From assembly GCF_914767665.1 (NCBI RefSeq), contig NC_059504.1, positions 6,760,501 to 6,824,500 on the forward strand: a DNA stretch of 64,000 nt, read 5' to 3'. The notes under the pieces are model-generated. The model saw nothing but the letters and a program-made list of their open reading frames with translations, was not told the origin of the DNA and did no database searches. Each line of letters begins with the position of its first letter. Position 1 is the first letter of the stretch. Below, piece after piece: positions 10,961-22,693 of the stretch. The position numbers and the translations under genes were made by a program. This DNA is from Harmonia axyridis (lineage: Eukaryota; Arthropoda; Insecta; Coleoptera; Coccinellidae).

Positions 10961-12660
10961 GAGGCACAGACCTTTGGAGTCCGCTGAAGTGGAAGTGTTC
11001 AAATACTAACAGTTTCCTTTAGTTATGCATGTCTGATTCAGCAACTTGTTATAGTGGACAAAGAGAGTTTAATGTATTCTATCTTTGTCATTTATAACTA
11101 TAACATCGAAAATTTCTACTTCTCCGTCGGAGGGAAAAGTGTTGCTATGTCAACGATGAATGACTTTTTCGTTCTCCGGAGGGTGCCATTCTGATTATTT
11201 CTTATTATTTGCACAGAAAACTGGACAAATATGAATTAATTAAAAGTAATATCTTCAATTCATATTAATATATTCTGATATTTCCAATTCAAAAGATATA
11301 TACACAATTGAAACAAGTGCAGAGGCCCATACCTTTGGAGTCCGATGAAGTGGAAATGTTCAAATACTAACTGTTTCCTTTAGTTATGAATGTCTGATTC
11401 ATGAACTTGTTATAGTGGACAAACAAAAGCTCAATGTATTCTTCCTTTGTGATTTATAACTCAATTCACGTTCTGAGATTTTTACCAAACCCTTCAACCG
11501 AATCCGGAAGGAAGAAGGAAATCTCTCATTTTCTTTGCTAGACAGAAAACAGAACCATTACAAAACTTCTCGAAAACGCTATCAAGAAAGTTGGTAAGCT
11601 AATCTAAAGGATTGCTGAACTTGTTTTATTGCTTGGTTGGCACAACTATCATCATATTATTCTCTACTATCTATACGGCCATTTATTTCTTTATCAATTA
11701 ATTCTCCAAGTGAATACATGAAAAGATCAAATCTACATCAATGAATTTTTTTTTTCAACCGTACAATAACAACGTCCTTTTTTGACTGTCAGGATCATCG
11801 AAAAGTTCTACTTCTCCTCCGTCGGAGGGAAAAGTGTTGCTATGTTCATGATGAATAACTTTTTCGTCCGCCAAAGGGTGCCATTCTGATCATTTATTAT
11901 TATTTGCACAGAAAACTGGGTAAATATAGATTAATTAAAGGTAGTACCTTCAATTAATATTCATATATTCTGATATTACCAATTCGAAAGATATATACAC
12001 CATTGATACAAGTGCAGAGGCCCATACCTTTGGAGTCCGATGAAGTGGAAGTGTTCAAATACTAACAGTTTCATATAGTTATGCATGCCTGATTCAGCAA
12101 CTTGTTATAGTGACGAAGAAAGCTTAATGAATTCTATCTTTGCCATTTATAACTTTAACATCAAAAATTTGTACTTCTTCTCCGTCGGACGGAAAAGTGT
12201 TGCTATGTCAACGATGAATTACTTTTCTGTCCGCCGGAGGGTGCCATTCTGATCATTTCTTATTATTTGCACAGAAAACTGGGTAAATAATTATCAATTG
12301 AAGGTAATATCTTCAATTCATATTCATATATTCTGATATTGCCAATTCAAAAGATATATACACAGTTGAAACAAGTGCAGAGGCCCATACCTTTGGAGTC
12401 CGCTGAATGTTCAAATACTAACAGTTTCCTTTAGTTATGCATGTCTGCTTCAGCAACTTGTTATAGTAGTTGAGGAAAGCTAAATATATTCTTCCTATAA
12501 GATTTATAACTCAATTCACGTTCTAAAATTCGTAGCAAACCCTCAACCGAATCAGGAAGGAAGAAGGAAATCTCTCATTTTCTTTGCGAGACAGAAAACA
12601 GGACCATTACAAAACTCCTCGGAAACGCTGTCGGGAAAGTAGGTAAGCTAATCTCGCGAT
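10961..12660 (+). repeat. Higher-order tandem array, four units in two dimers
   Basis: A module beginning GAGGC(C)CATACCTTTGGAGT starts at 10961, 11322, 12017 and 12380. Spacings are 361, 695 and 363, so the array is two copies of a dimer of about 1,057 bp. Each dimer pairs a short unit, containing TCCGTCGGAGGGAAAAGTG and CCGGAGGGTGCCATTCTGAT, with a long unit containing GGAAGGAAGAAGGAAATCTC and GTAAGCTAATCT. No stable ORF persists across units. The origin is unknown: satellite-like, or a duplicated non-autonomous transposon. Confidence 0.75.
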
Positions 12661-13040
12661 CCGACAAAGGTAATTAAATCTTCGGTCTCGAAATGTTGAA
12701 ACCCTTCTTGGTCATTACACGACCATTATCGCTAATTCGCATCTACCGGGGTCCTAAAAACAGAGTCATGCACAGTCGACTTACAAATCGATGTGAAACG
12801 TTGCGTTGGCACGAAATGTTCGAATTGAGTTGGCAGGAGATTTGTCGACGAAGTTTCCCTGTTTTCCCGATAATTATTGAGTGTTTCCGGTCTTCCAGCG
12901 GAATCTCGGGAAGTAACGTAAACGGCAATTTAACATAAATCCAGTGAAATATCCGAAGGAATTGTAGAAACGAGTGTTTCGAGCAGGAAATACATCAGAT
13001 GTCGTCCAAAGAATTTATCAACTTTGCATTAAAATTACCA
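12661..13040. other. Unique spacer inside the repeat array
   Basis: About 380 bp of balanced-composition DNA between the direct and inverted copies of the array. Short open frames on both strands (12693-12938 and 12743-12928) match nothing I recognise. It may be captured host DNA. Confidence 0.45.
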
Positions 13041-13140
13041 TCCACAGCTTGACTTAATATTCAAGCTACTTGTCTTGACTTGACTTGAAATCAAGTCAAG
13101 TGCAAGTCAAGTACATTCTATCAAGCTATTTGTTTTTTTG
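13041..13140. repeat. CAAG/CTTG palindromic fragment (hAT-related)
   Basis: Runs of CTTGACTTGAAATCAAGTC-type sequence, near-palindromic, matching the subterminal repeats of the hAT-like copies at 16.5 and 18 kb. It separates the direct array from its inverted copy. Confidence 0.55.
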
Positions 13141-13254
13141 TTGTTTCATTGTGTAGTGTATACATCAATAAAAAAATGATGAAATGTGGAAAATATCAAC
13201 TATTTCAACATGAAAAATCACATTAAATTACTATGAAACACAACCAATATAAAA

Positions 13255-13990
13255 AAGAAATTTATTGTTGACCTAGCAACACTTTTCCCTCCGACGAAGA
13301 AGAAGTTGAACTTTTCGATGAACCCGGCAGTCAAAATATGACATTGTTATTGTACGTTTGAAGAAAAATATATTTATTGATGTGGAATAGATCTTTCCAT
13401 GTATTCACTTGGAGAATGAATCAATAAATAAATAGACGTATAAATAGTATAAAGAATAAGACAATGAAAGTTGTGCCAACCTAGGAATAAAGTTCAGCAA
13501 TCCTTTAGATTAGCTTACCTACTTTCCTGACAACGTTCCCGAGCAGTTTTGTAATGGTTCTGTTTTCTGTCTCGAAAGAAAATGAGAGATTTCTTTCTTC
13601 CTTCCGAATTCGGTTGAGGGTTTGCTACAAATTTTAGAACGTGAATTGTGTTATAAATCACAAAGGAAGAATACATTAAGCTTTCTTTGTCCACTATAAC
13701 ATGTTTTGAATCAGACATGCATAACTAAAGGAAACTGTTAGTATTTGAACACTTCCACTTCAACGGACTCCAAAGGTATGGGCCTCTGCACTAGTTTCAA
13801 TTGTGTATATATCTTTTGAATTGGCAATATCAGAATATATAAAGATGAATTGAGGATATTACCTTCGATTAAATAAATTATTGATGAGGAATTGAGGTTT
13901 TCATGTATACTCTTGGAGAATGAATTAATAAAGAAATACAGTTAAATGATAGTTATGCCAACCTAGCAATGAAACAAGTTCAGCAATCCC
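13255..13990 (-). repeat. Inverted copy of the long array unit
   Basis: Read on the minus strand this reproduces the 11322-11840 unit: the CATACCTTTGGAGTCC module (inverted at about 13765-13795), the GGAAGGAAGAA block, the GTAAGCTAATCT block, and a TCCCTCCGACG edge near 13280. A second partial repeat of the TTCTCCAAG...GTTGGCA segment follows at 13900-13985. The direct array and this copy could form a long hairpin. Confidence 0.7.
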
Positions 13991-14568
13991 TTAGACTGTA
14001 CTTTTCAAATAATTAATTCTCAGTACTTTCCTCTCAAAATGTAATCCACATCGAATTTTCTGGTAACAATCTCCATCGAACCATGTTAATTTTCTCCTCT
14101 TGTTCATTCCCTCTTCTGAGGTGGATAGCCTCGAGGGTCCGCTCTTAAAAATACCCCGAACAGTCCTTTCGCAACCCTCCTTATCCTCTAGAAATAAAAA
14201 GAGTTAATGAACCTTTCGCGTCGGGAAAAGGAAAAAAAACCTCTGATTAACCGTGAATTATTTCGACTTTTATAGGGGATGTGGTGAAGAATCTCTGCAC
14301 CAATTCTCCCCGAGTAAGGTAATCCATTAGCGGAGTTAATTTCCGGGCCAGAAGAAAGAGGCAGACCCCGTCAGAAGTCTTTGGTGGTTACTCGAGGTGA
14401 TAGATTGATTGTTATTAACGGAAAAAATAATGGGGAAGGAGTTCGAGGCTGAATTAAACAATTTACTCACTCAATGAAGTGAACATCGTGTTCATTTCTT
14501 CTGTATGGAGCAGTATTGCCTACTCAGATCTACACAAAACCCTTCAAAAAGAATTGCAAGTTTTGCAC
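13991..14568. other. Unique DNA, no gene seen
   Basis: Mixed-composition sequence with no recognised coding exon. May be non-coding regulatory DNA. No specific site can be defended. Confidence 0.45.
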
Positions 14569-15073
14569 TTACTCTAGCTGAGCTGATACCAAAAATTTAT
14601 CACATGTTGATTCCAATTGGTACAGGGTGGACAAAAATACAATTGTTTTGTGTGTGCTCATAAAGTAACGCGTAACATTCTTAATTAATTAAATTAACAA
14701 TATTATCAAAAATACTTATTGTCTAGCGGCAATTGATTTGAACGTAACACCCTGCAGTTTGTTACATTCATTACATGTTTTCGAATTGATAAGAAATAAT
14801 TCATGTCATATTCTGTCTGCTAGACCACAAGTACCAAACATGTTTGGAAACAGCTCATTTTTATTAACCAAAAAATGTAACAAACTACAGGGTGTTACAT
14901 TCAAACCAATTGCCGCTAGACAATAAGTATTTTCGATACTATTGTTAATTTAACTGATAAAGAATGTTACGTGTTACTTTATGAGCACAGACAAAACTAT
15001 TGTATTTTTGTCCACCCTGTACCAATTGGAATCAACATGTGATACATTTTTGGAATCAGCTCAGCTAGAGTAA
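14569..15073. repeat. 505 bp near-perfect palindrome (foldback element)
   Basis: The arms are inverted copies from TTACTCTAGCTGAGCTGAT at 14569 to its reverse at 15073. Inside, each arm carries TACAGGGTGGACAAAAATAC (14621, mirrored to 15021) and then GTCTAGCGGCAATTG and an internal ACACCCTG motif near 14748, mirrored near 14890. The arm is about 205 bp with a central loop of about 100 bp. Non-coding. The CAGGGTG ends link it to the other TA-targeted MITEs here. Confidence 0.75.
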
Positions 15074-16450
15074 TCGGAAAATTGAGACAAAATGGGGGTG
15101 TTTTATTAAAAAAAAATTATGGGGACGTCATTTCTCGAAAGTAATTCACCCTATATATTAGATTGTTATTTTAAATTTTTTTTATAAATCTCTTTTCCAG
15201 AACATAGATTGTTCATTTCTCGAGAAACCGAAGACTTTTGACGATGTGTGTATATTGAGAAGATGAATCACAATCTCGTCCACTAAATGTTTGTGTTTAA
15301 AGTTAATTCGACACCGATTATCAATAAGACAACAATATAGTATTTCCAAAGACACTTGACTAGCGTGAAAAAATAGCAGATAAACAAAGTTTGTCCAAGT
15401 TTCAAGTCATTCTTCAAGTAATTGGAAGTTAAATTCGTTCCAGAAATTTTCAATTCTCCCCGGTATTTTTGTCAGGTGCTTCTAAACACCAAATGGACAG
15501 ATGTATTAGCAATTTGATACATTGGTCAAATCAAGAAACTTTGTTCAGCACGCCTCCACTTTTCCTGTTAGCAAAGTGTCAATTATGGATTATTAACATG
15601 TTTCAGTAGTATTCGTTCATTTCAATAACTTCTAATTTATTTTTATAATTATATAATTTCCGGCATCGACTTCTAAGGTTGTTCGATTCATTTGCGAAAA
15701 TGTTGCACTGAGGTTTGTAATTCTCATTATTTCAGATATAAAGTGAAACCGAGTTAAATAAAAAACGACAGATATGATTCTACTGCATGCTCGAACTATT
15801 ATTGATAATATGGAATATAGTTATTCCTTCAATTGCATTTAATAACATGCTTGAACGAATGGATTCAAATGGTAATAACAAACGTTCAGGAAAATTATGA
15901 ATTTTCCTTTTACTGGTATCAGGTAATTTTCATAACGCTTCATGTCATAATGATAACAGTGAATATCATGGGACTGTCCTGTTACTTAACAGTAATGGAC
16001 AATCTTCATTACATATGGATTTTTCCTCATTTTATACATTTTTTTTAATGTAGCGCAAAGAACAAATAATATGATAATTTTTTACGCAAACAGGTTGTTT
16101 GATTGTTAGATCTATCCCAAATATGAACAAGTCCTCTCGTTATTCAATGAGGTTAGGAGAATAAGAAGTAGCTGATGAAGAAAAAATTTTTCTTTAATTT
16201 TGTGCCACCTCATCATCGAAATATCTAGATTTTACTCGAGTTAGTATGTAAAAGAGTTGTATACCAAGTACATCTTTTAGTCTTACTTATTTTTTCTGCC
16301 ATTTCCAAATTTGTAAATAAAATTTTAAAATATTAATTTACAGGGCGTTTTTTGTACTCGAAGCCTACCTTTTGAATTTTTTTAGATCTTACCTGTAATG
16401 AAACCTTTTATCTTACGTTCATCAAGACTATTGTAACAACATTTTGACCA
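15074..16450. other. No gene seen (1.4 kb)
   Basis: AT-rich. The segment at about 15197-15290 is the uninterrupted paralogue of the Tc1 target at 8.1/9.7 kb. The frame at 15833-16048 has no recognisable domain. Confidence 0.5.
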
Positions 16451-16877
16451 ACTGCTTGACTTGAAAATCAAGCTCATGAAAAATTATATACTTAAGCTTG
16501 TCTTTACTTGATTTTAGATATTTATTGCTTGACTTGATATCAAGCTACTTGATATGCACGCGTCTCACGGCATATATTTCTGCAATCTCGTGCATCTATA
16601 AGATGCCTCATGTGTCTCAGATCCTGGATGGAAAATTAGGAAATCAAACAAAGCCTGGATGTTTGTCAATATCAAGAAACTATTTTTTTTATTATTTTTC
16701 ATTTTGTTATTAGTGATTTAATTTATATTTTTTTTGCAATGTTCCTTCTCTTCTCTTCATTTTTTTATTGTTATGACACCACACAATAAAACTGTTAAAA
16801 ATTGACTTGAGCTTGACTTGAAATCAAATCAAGCTCAAGCCAAGTAGCTAGAAAATCAGGCAAGCCGTTAATCCCTA
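16451..16877 (+). mobile_element. hAT-like deletion derivative
   Basis: Homologous to 17952-18811 but with the coding centre deleted: the sequence jumps from the CTGCAATCTCGTGCATC block to TATAAGATGCCTCATGTGTC. Ends in ATCCCTA at 16877, so its inverted end reads TAGGGATTAACGGCTTG. The left end is missing. CAAG/CTTG palindromic motifs lie on both sides. Non-autonomous. Confidence 0.6.
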
Positions 16878-17951
16878 CTCGTAATGATAAATTCCTGATT
16901 TCAATGTTGAAATTAATCATCATAACCCCGAATAAAAAAATTTAATATCCTCGCCTCTTCGACAATATGAACCTGGATACGTAAGACGACGAACGTTTAT
17001 GAATTCCTTGAGAACTTATTTTTGCCTAAGTAGATTCCATTAAACTCCAAAACCCCTAGCTTCGTACGATTATAAAGTACAAACCTCCCTAACAAGCCGC
17101 CATTTGTACAAAAGTTATTACGATCACAAAGCGGTAGGAAAAGCGAGGAAAACGCTATGGAGTGAGCCTTGTTTCCATTTCCGGTTCCATAAAATGTTTG
17201 TTCCCGTATTCCCGTTATTAATTCTTTCACAAAATGGGGGGAGGAGATTCAAAGTTTGAAGTTCCAACTTACGTGAGTTTTTCCAACGTGAAAAAAAAAT
17301 AAGAGGGGGTAAATTGTGCAGGTTGTTAGGGCTGTTGGAGTTATCGTTCCGATAAAGTGTGTGGAATTTTCTCAGGGCCCATTTGTTCGGAAACTTCGCG
17401 AAGTTTTCGAATCTGTATAAATATGAATAATTCGATCGGAAACGAGTCTGCCAAATATTTCCCTTGAGGCATTGAAAATGATGTAACGATGTAGCTTATC
17501 GTGTTCCCAGATCGAAGGGGGCCTCTAATTTGTAGCAGAGGAACTTATAGACTTCATTGATCAGTTTGAATTCGACCAACTTATACGTCATTGATGGGAT
17601 ACGATAACATCAAAAAAACTTTGCAGTTTTTACACAAGTTTTTAATATCTCTTAATAAATGCCATGCTGTAAGGTTGAATTCAGGGTTATTCAAACTCAA
17701 AACTCATTGATTCCATTTCATATTTCCTTAAAGTTTTTCTGCCTTAGATATAGTTTTTCTTAGTGAGTTTCGTTTTCACAGATTATCTTTTTGGAATTAT
17801 AAACATCAAAATTCAGATTTATGTAAAAACATTTTCAATAATATTATTTTCTGTTTCAGCATTTTCTGGTTCACGGACAAATTCCATCGAGGTAAGATCT
17901 CTTGAACAAATAAACTCTTATTATAACTGCTGGCTTTGATCGCGTTATAAC
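16878..17951. other. Unique DNA, no gene seen
   Basis: About 1 kb, with a stretch at 17000-17520 of balanced base composition that stands out from the AT-rich repeats and could be conserved non-coding DNA. No exon is supported. Confidence 0.45.
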
Positions 17952-18811
17952 TAGGTATCAAGCCAAGCAGCTTGACATTTTAATCAATTACTTGACTTGA
18001 AAATCAAGCTCGTGAAATATAACATACTTGAAATTTACTTGACTTGATTTTAGATATTTATTGCTGGACTTGTTATCAAGCTACTTGATATTAATTGAGC
18101 TTGATATGCACGCGTCGCACGGCATATGTTTCTGCAATCTCGTGCGCGCTTAGACTAAATAAGGGGGTTTCTCGATCGCCGAGAGATTGAAGCATTCGCC
18201 AGTGTGACTTTATTAGTAGTTTTCTCAAATCTCTATGAAATCTATTGGTAGATTTCGGTAGTTTCAGAAATATCTTTCCAAACTTGGCCGAAATGGCCAA
18301 GGATTTTTTAACAACGCCAGCATCTTCAGCTCCTGTTGAAAGACAATTTTCCAGAGCTGTTTTTACAGTAACAAAAACCCGCAATAGGTTAGGCGACAAA
18401 TCTATAAGATGCCTCATGTGTCTTAGATCCTGGATGGAAAACTATGAAATCAAACAAAGCCTGGTGGTTTCTCAATATTAAGAAACTTTATTTATTTATT
18501 ATTTTCTATATTGTTATGATTTATAGTGATTTAATTTATGTTTCTCTTTGAAAAAAGTTGATATTTTCGGTTCTTTCATACAATTAGTCTAATAAGTGAA
18601 GGTGTTTTTTGCAAGGTTCCTTCTTATTTCATCATTTCTTTTATTGATCTGACACAACACAATAAAACTGCTAAAAATCAAGTACCTAACTTGATATGAT
18701 TCATTTACTTGATAAATCAATACTTTACTTGACTTGAGCTTGAGCTTGACTTGATGTCAAGTCAAGCTCAAGCCAAGTAGCTTGAAAATCAAGCCAAGAC
18801 GTGAATCCCTA
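17952..18811 (+). mobile_element. hAT-like element retaining the transposase C-terminus
   Basis: The right end at 18811 gives TAGGGATTCACGTCTTGG inward, a typical hAT-style end. The left end near 17952 (CTAGGTATCAAGCCAAG) is a decayed counterpart. Subterminal regions are filled with CAAG/CTTG inverted motifs, which in hAT elements often serve as transposase binding sites. No matching 8 bp target duplication was seen. Most of the transposase is gone. Confidence 0.65.
18245..18481 (+). pseudogene. hAT transposase dimerisation-domain remnant
   Basis: About 78 codons read FPNLAEMAKDFLTTPASSAP, then VERQFS and TKTRNRL, then a W-containing helix (LRSWM). This is the hAT C-terminal dimerisation region, whose hallmark is SSAPVER.FS followed by RNRL. 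The frame closes upstream at a stop near 18236, and no DDE core or BED finger is present. It begins without ATG, so it is a coding relic. Confidence 0.8.
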
Positions 18812-18867
18812 TTTGGCACGCATCTTTTGAAGCTTGATACTAACAAGAATAAAGTAGTATTGCACTG

Positions 18868-18902
18868 GCGGTGCCATCTGTGTATCAGACCCAGGACTTA
18901 TT
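18868..18902. mobile_element. Terminal fragment of mariner family M2
   Basis: CTGGCGGTGCCATCTGTGTA followed by TCAGAC matches the 5' end region of the M2 mariner at about 60630-60665 (CACCGCCATCTGTGTATC). Only the end survives. Confidence 0.5.
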
Positions 18903-19715
18903 AAGTACCATGTTATCAAATTATCGGCAAATAACCTAAGTAGAAGTGGGAAGAAACGATCAAAACCCCGTATGAACGTAGAACCTTGAAATTAATGAAA
19001 ATTTCACTGCCTCACATGAATATCTAAACAGTCCTTTATTCGCTCGACGAAAGCCCCTCTCATAATCCTGGAGAAGTAGGACTTATTTCTGCCAGATGAA
19101 TTCTCCAATTCTCGTCCTGATGATTCTCAGTCGAACCACGTCTCCACCCCATATATCAAGGAGGTGACAGGTCCGCAATATTCGGGGTGTCATCTTCAAC
19201 AATATGCCGTAAACTTGCATACAGAGGATCATGTTCTCTATTCAGGAGACGGAGACCCCTCTCCTCTATCAAATTATCGCAACATACTTGATATCGCCGT
19301 CCTTCTGGTTGAAGAAGTTTCCTTGGAGCACATCCAGATATGCAGGGAACTATGTGCGGTGACTCGAAATTATCCTCAAGCAATCTTATGAAGCTCATTC
19401 CTGTGAGTTATTCCACTTTGCCGGAATCTTTGGCTGATTATTTCCCTACTTGTAAAATGGAGCAATCAGAAACCGACTTATCCGAATGAATCGCATTTGA
19501 ATAGATGAATTTTGAAAAAACTTTTTATTGCGATTATTCTTTCGTTGGAGATCCACAGTGGTGTTTATTTTGTCATATTTCAGTTGTTCTCTTAATTTTT
19601 GCTGAAAGTTTATAGGAATTCCTCCATCTGAATTAACATTTCCTTTGAAAATTCCAACATATTCAGCAAAACTAAGATTGATACACATCGAGGTAAATAT
19701 TGAAAATAGTACATA
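18903..19715. other. Unique DNA; open frames on both strands unrecognised
   Basis: Between 19156 and 19398 both strands are open (80 and 75 codons) with balanced codon composition. The minus frame reads EERGLRLLNREHDPLYASL. No family is recognised and there are no clear splice sites, so no gene is called. It could be an exon or an old retroelement fragment. Confidence 0.4.
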
Positions 19716-21003
19716 GGCGTACCTTCAACTCTGCTTCCGCCGTTTTTTCCCGAAATACGAGGCTTTATTGCAAAAAAACTGGTTATACATTCAAGATTCA
19801 AAGTTGTCTTTCCCTGGCCACTACTTTCTCCCATCTTTCGGGCAGCGTACGAATCCTGCGTTGAGAAAACTGGCCATCTCTTGAAGCGATCCACGAATCG
19901 ATCAAATTTTTACTTCTTCATAAGACCGGAAGTGCTGGTCAGCCAGGCTGTGTGCCATTGATCGAAACAAGTGATATTCCGAGGGAGCAATGTATAAAGA
20001 ATACGGCGGGTATGGTAGGACTCTTCATTTCAACGTTTCCAAGTAGATATATTTTGACCACTTTCGCTACATGGGGTCGAGCATTGTCATGCTGTAAAAT
20101 CACTTTATCATGTTTCTCGTTGTATTGCGGCCGTTTGTCTTTCAATGCTCGGCTCAAACGCATTAATTGCGTCCGATAACCATAGCCTGTTATTGTTTCA
20201 GTCGGTTTTAACAACTTATAATACTCTACGCCGAGCTGGTCCCATAAAATACTAAACATGACCTTGGAACCGTGAATATTTGGTTTTGCCGGCGACGTGG
20301 AAGCATGGCCAGGAGATCCCCATGATTTTCTGCGCTTGGGATTATCGCATATAAACCCATTTTTCGTCTCCAGTCACAATGCGATGCAGAAATCCCTTCC
20401 GTCTTTGCCTTGCAAGCAGCTATTCACAAGCAAACAAACGCTGATCAACATTTCCCGGCTTCAACTCGTACGGCATCCAATTTCCTTGCTTCTGAATCAT
20501 TTCCATGACTTTCAGGCGTTTTGAAATGGCTTGTTGCGTCACTGCCAATGATTCTGCCAATTCTTGTTGCGTTTGACACGAGTCTTGATCAAGTTATGCC
20601 TCCAATTCTGCATCTTAAAAAACCTTCTCTCTCCCACGTCCATACTGGTCTTCGACGTCAAAATCACAGTTCTTGAAGCGTTGAAACTACTCTCGGCATG
20701 TTCTTTCACTAATAGCGGCCTCACCATAGGTATTTGAGAGCATTCGATGAGCCTCTACCGCAGATTTCTTCATATCAAAGCAGAAAATTAAAACCTCCCA
20801 CAAATAACATGAATTTGGCTCGTAAGCTGACATGTTCAATAGAGAATAACTTGAGGATGCAGACACAAATCGACTAATATTTCGATGGCGTTATGTTTAC
20901 AAATACCTGCGCTTATTGTATGACATCTACGATCTATATATTTCGACTACCACTTACCGATCCAGCCATCTATTGCAAAACGGCGGAAACAAAGTTGTAC
21001 ACC
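19716..21003 (-). mobile_element. Mariner (family M1), full length but inactive
   Basis: A 1,288 bp element with TA on both sides (19714-19715 and 21004-21005). Inverted ends: GGCGTACCTTCAACTCTGC and, from the right, GGTGTACAACTTTGTTTCC, both running into GCCGTTTT. The transposase on the minus strand has internal stops (for example after LLACE) and frameshifts. Family M1 has two further fragments in the window. Confidence 0.85.
19905..20790 (-). pseudogene. Mariner transposase pseudogene (M1a)
   Basis: The recognisable core reads WDQLGVEYYKLLKPTETITG and QHDNARPHVAKVV (second catalytic D). The third site, in the block that should read like APSDYHLF, lies in another frame and its codon is GAA, so the residue would be E. 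Upstream segments (RIVTGDEKWVY, with the first D) are also frameshifted. Not translatable as one protein. Confidence 0.8.
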
Positions 21004-21623
21004 TAATAAAAAACCTTGTTTTGTCGATTGATTTCACCATAGATTTCCACGCAAGTTTTCTGTATTCCTTTCGAAAATAAACATAATTAAGAAGAACAAT
21101 AACAAATTCCTATACAGTTCATGTTTATTGAAACTCAAATCCATCCTGAAATCCATTATAGGCCATTTCGTTCAAGTAAATGGATATTCAATTAGCTATA
21201 CCGTATTAGGAGTGATCAAAGTGTTTATTTAATGATCACTGAAAGCTTTTAGTCAAATTAGCCGGGCTGTATCGGATATGGCGCCATTAAATTTTTACCC
21301 CAGATAGAATCCAACACTATTCAAATATATGAGGAATCAATGCTGGTCTTTCATTACTGCAAAGGAAATTGTTGTGAATCCAGTTTAACCTCTAATTCAA
21401 TTTGTCAATTCTATTGGTGATATTAAAGCAATAGGCTTTTCATTGTTTGAAAACAGTTTCCGATTATTTAAATGGAAGTTTTCAATTGGTACAGTATGTC
21501 AAAAACAAATTTGATCTAAGATTTCTAGAGATATGCTATAAAGTAATAATAAAGTATAAATTGCTAAATTTTAGTGAAAATCCATGTAATTCATTTTTCA
21601 TTTCAAAATTTCACACCAAAATA
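21004..21623. other. No gene seen
   Basis: AT-rich DNA between two transposons. Nothing supported. Confidence 0.5.
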
Positions 21624-22693
21624 TACTAACTGACAAAGAGTGTCAGCTGTCTAAATTTTTTTTTTTTTTTTTGTAAAACATAGATAGTATAGCAAAGAGA
21701 AAATTATTGAATTTGAAGAAAAAACTCATGAACAATTTTTGTTACTTAAGTATTGTAGTCGTTTTTTGCAAGTTTTTTAAATTTCACAACAAACCATCTG
21801 TTCGAGGAGATCTAAAGTCGATGTTTAGTTGTTGTTAAAATGCCTAGAGCACGTGTACGGGGAATTTATCGCCAGCTAAGTGAATTTGAAAGAAGTCGAA
21901 AAATTGGTTTTCTAGAGGCGGGGTTGTCATTTCGAGAAATCGCTAATTGTACGAACAGATATCCAACTACTATTATAAGATGTTATCAAGCTTGGTTTGA
22001 TAATGCCCAAAATCGAAGAAGAGTAGGCACTGGACGTCGAAGGGGCACAAATGAAGTTCAACATCGACGTCTAAGACTTATGGCCATTAGAGACCGTTTT
22101 GCGACAACTTGATCTTTGGCTGATGAGTGGTTAGGAGAGCATGGGCATCCTGTAACTCAACTCAGCAGTGCAAAAAGTAGTTCATGAGCAGTGCTCGTCA
22201 CTACGCTCATCCTGTAACTGACCGAACGGTTTACCGCCGGATAAGGTCTTTTGGAATGCAGCATTATCGACCCCATCTTGTGTTACTTCTGATGGTTGAG
22301 CATCGCCGGCAACGATAACAGTGGTGCAGAGAACGTCAACATTGGAATGTGGAATGGCATCAGGTCGTCTTTTCTGATGAATTTCGATTCTCCTTGGTTG
22401 CACATGATGCCCGAAGAACGGTTTGACGACGTTGCGGAGAAAGACGTGAACCTCAGTTTGATGTTGAGCGTCATGTACACCGGACAGTAGGCGTTATGGT
22501 ATGGGATGCTATTGCACATTCAAGTAGGTCACTTTTAGTCTTTATTCGAGGTAACATGACAGCGCTGCGTTATCTTCAAAAAATAGTAGAGCCATATGTT
22601 CTCTCTTACCTCAACCGGCACGAGAATCCGATATTTCATCTAGATAATGTTGCTAGCTCCTTTTGGGTGTTGCAGTTTCTTTGTCAGTTAGTA
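21624..22693 (+). mobile_element. Tc1-like element T2, internally deleted
   Basis: 1,070 bp with inverted ends TACTAACTGACAAAG (left) and its inverse (right), TA on each side (21622-21623 and 22694-22695). Coding similarity to Tc1 transposases runs from the N-terminus to the second catalytic site and then jumps into the right terminal repeat, so the C-terminal third was deleted. A duplicated CATCCTGTAACT (near 22147 and 22209) adds another rearrangement. Non-autonomous. Confidence 0.8.
21840..22650 (+). pseudogene. Tc1-like transposase pseudogene (T2)
   Basis: ATG at 21840 opens a 90-codon N-terminal HTH segment (FERSRKIGFLEAGLSFREIA). It ends where an expected CGA is TGA, consistent with CpG decay. 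In later frames the core can be read as VVFSDEFRF (first D) and PIFHLDNVA (second D), after which the sequence enters the terminal repeat. The third catalytic residue is absent. Several frameshifts. Confidence 0.75.

Noticed and set aside
10961..13990. CRISPR-like array
   Set aside because: Units are hundreds of bases long and not separated by uniform spacers; the genome is eukaryotic.
18091..18417. Minus-strand 108-codon frame
   Set aside because: Antisense of the hAT dimerisation-domain remnant.
19156..19398. Possible host exon open on both strands
   Set aside because: No splice sites, start or recognisable family; strand cannot be decided.
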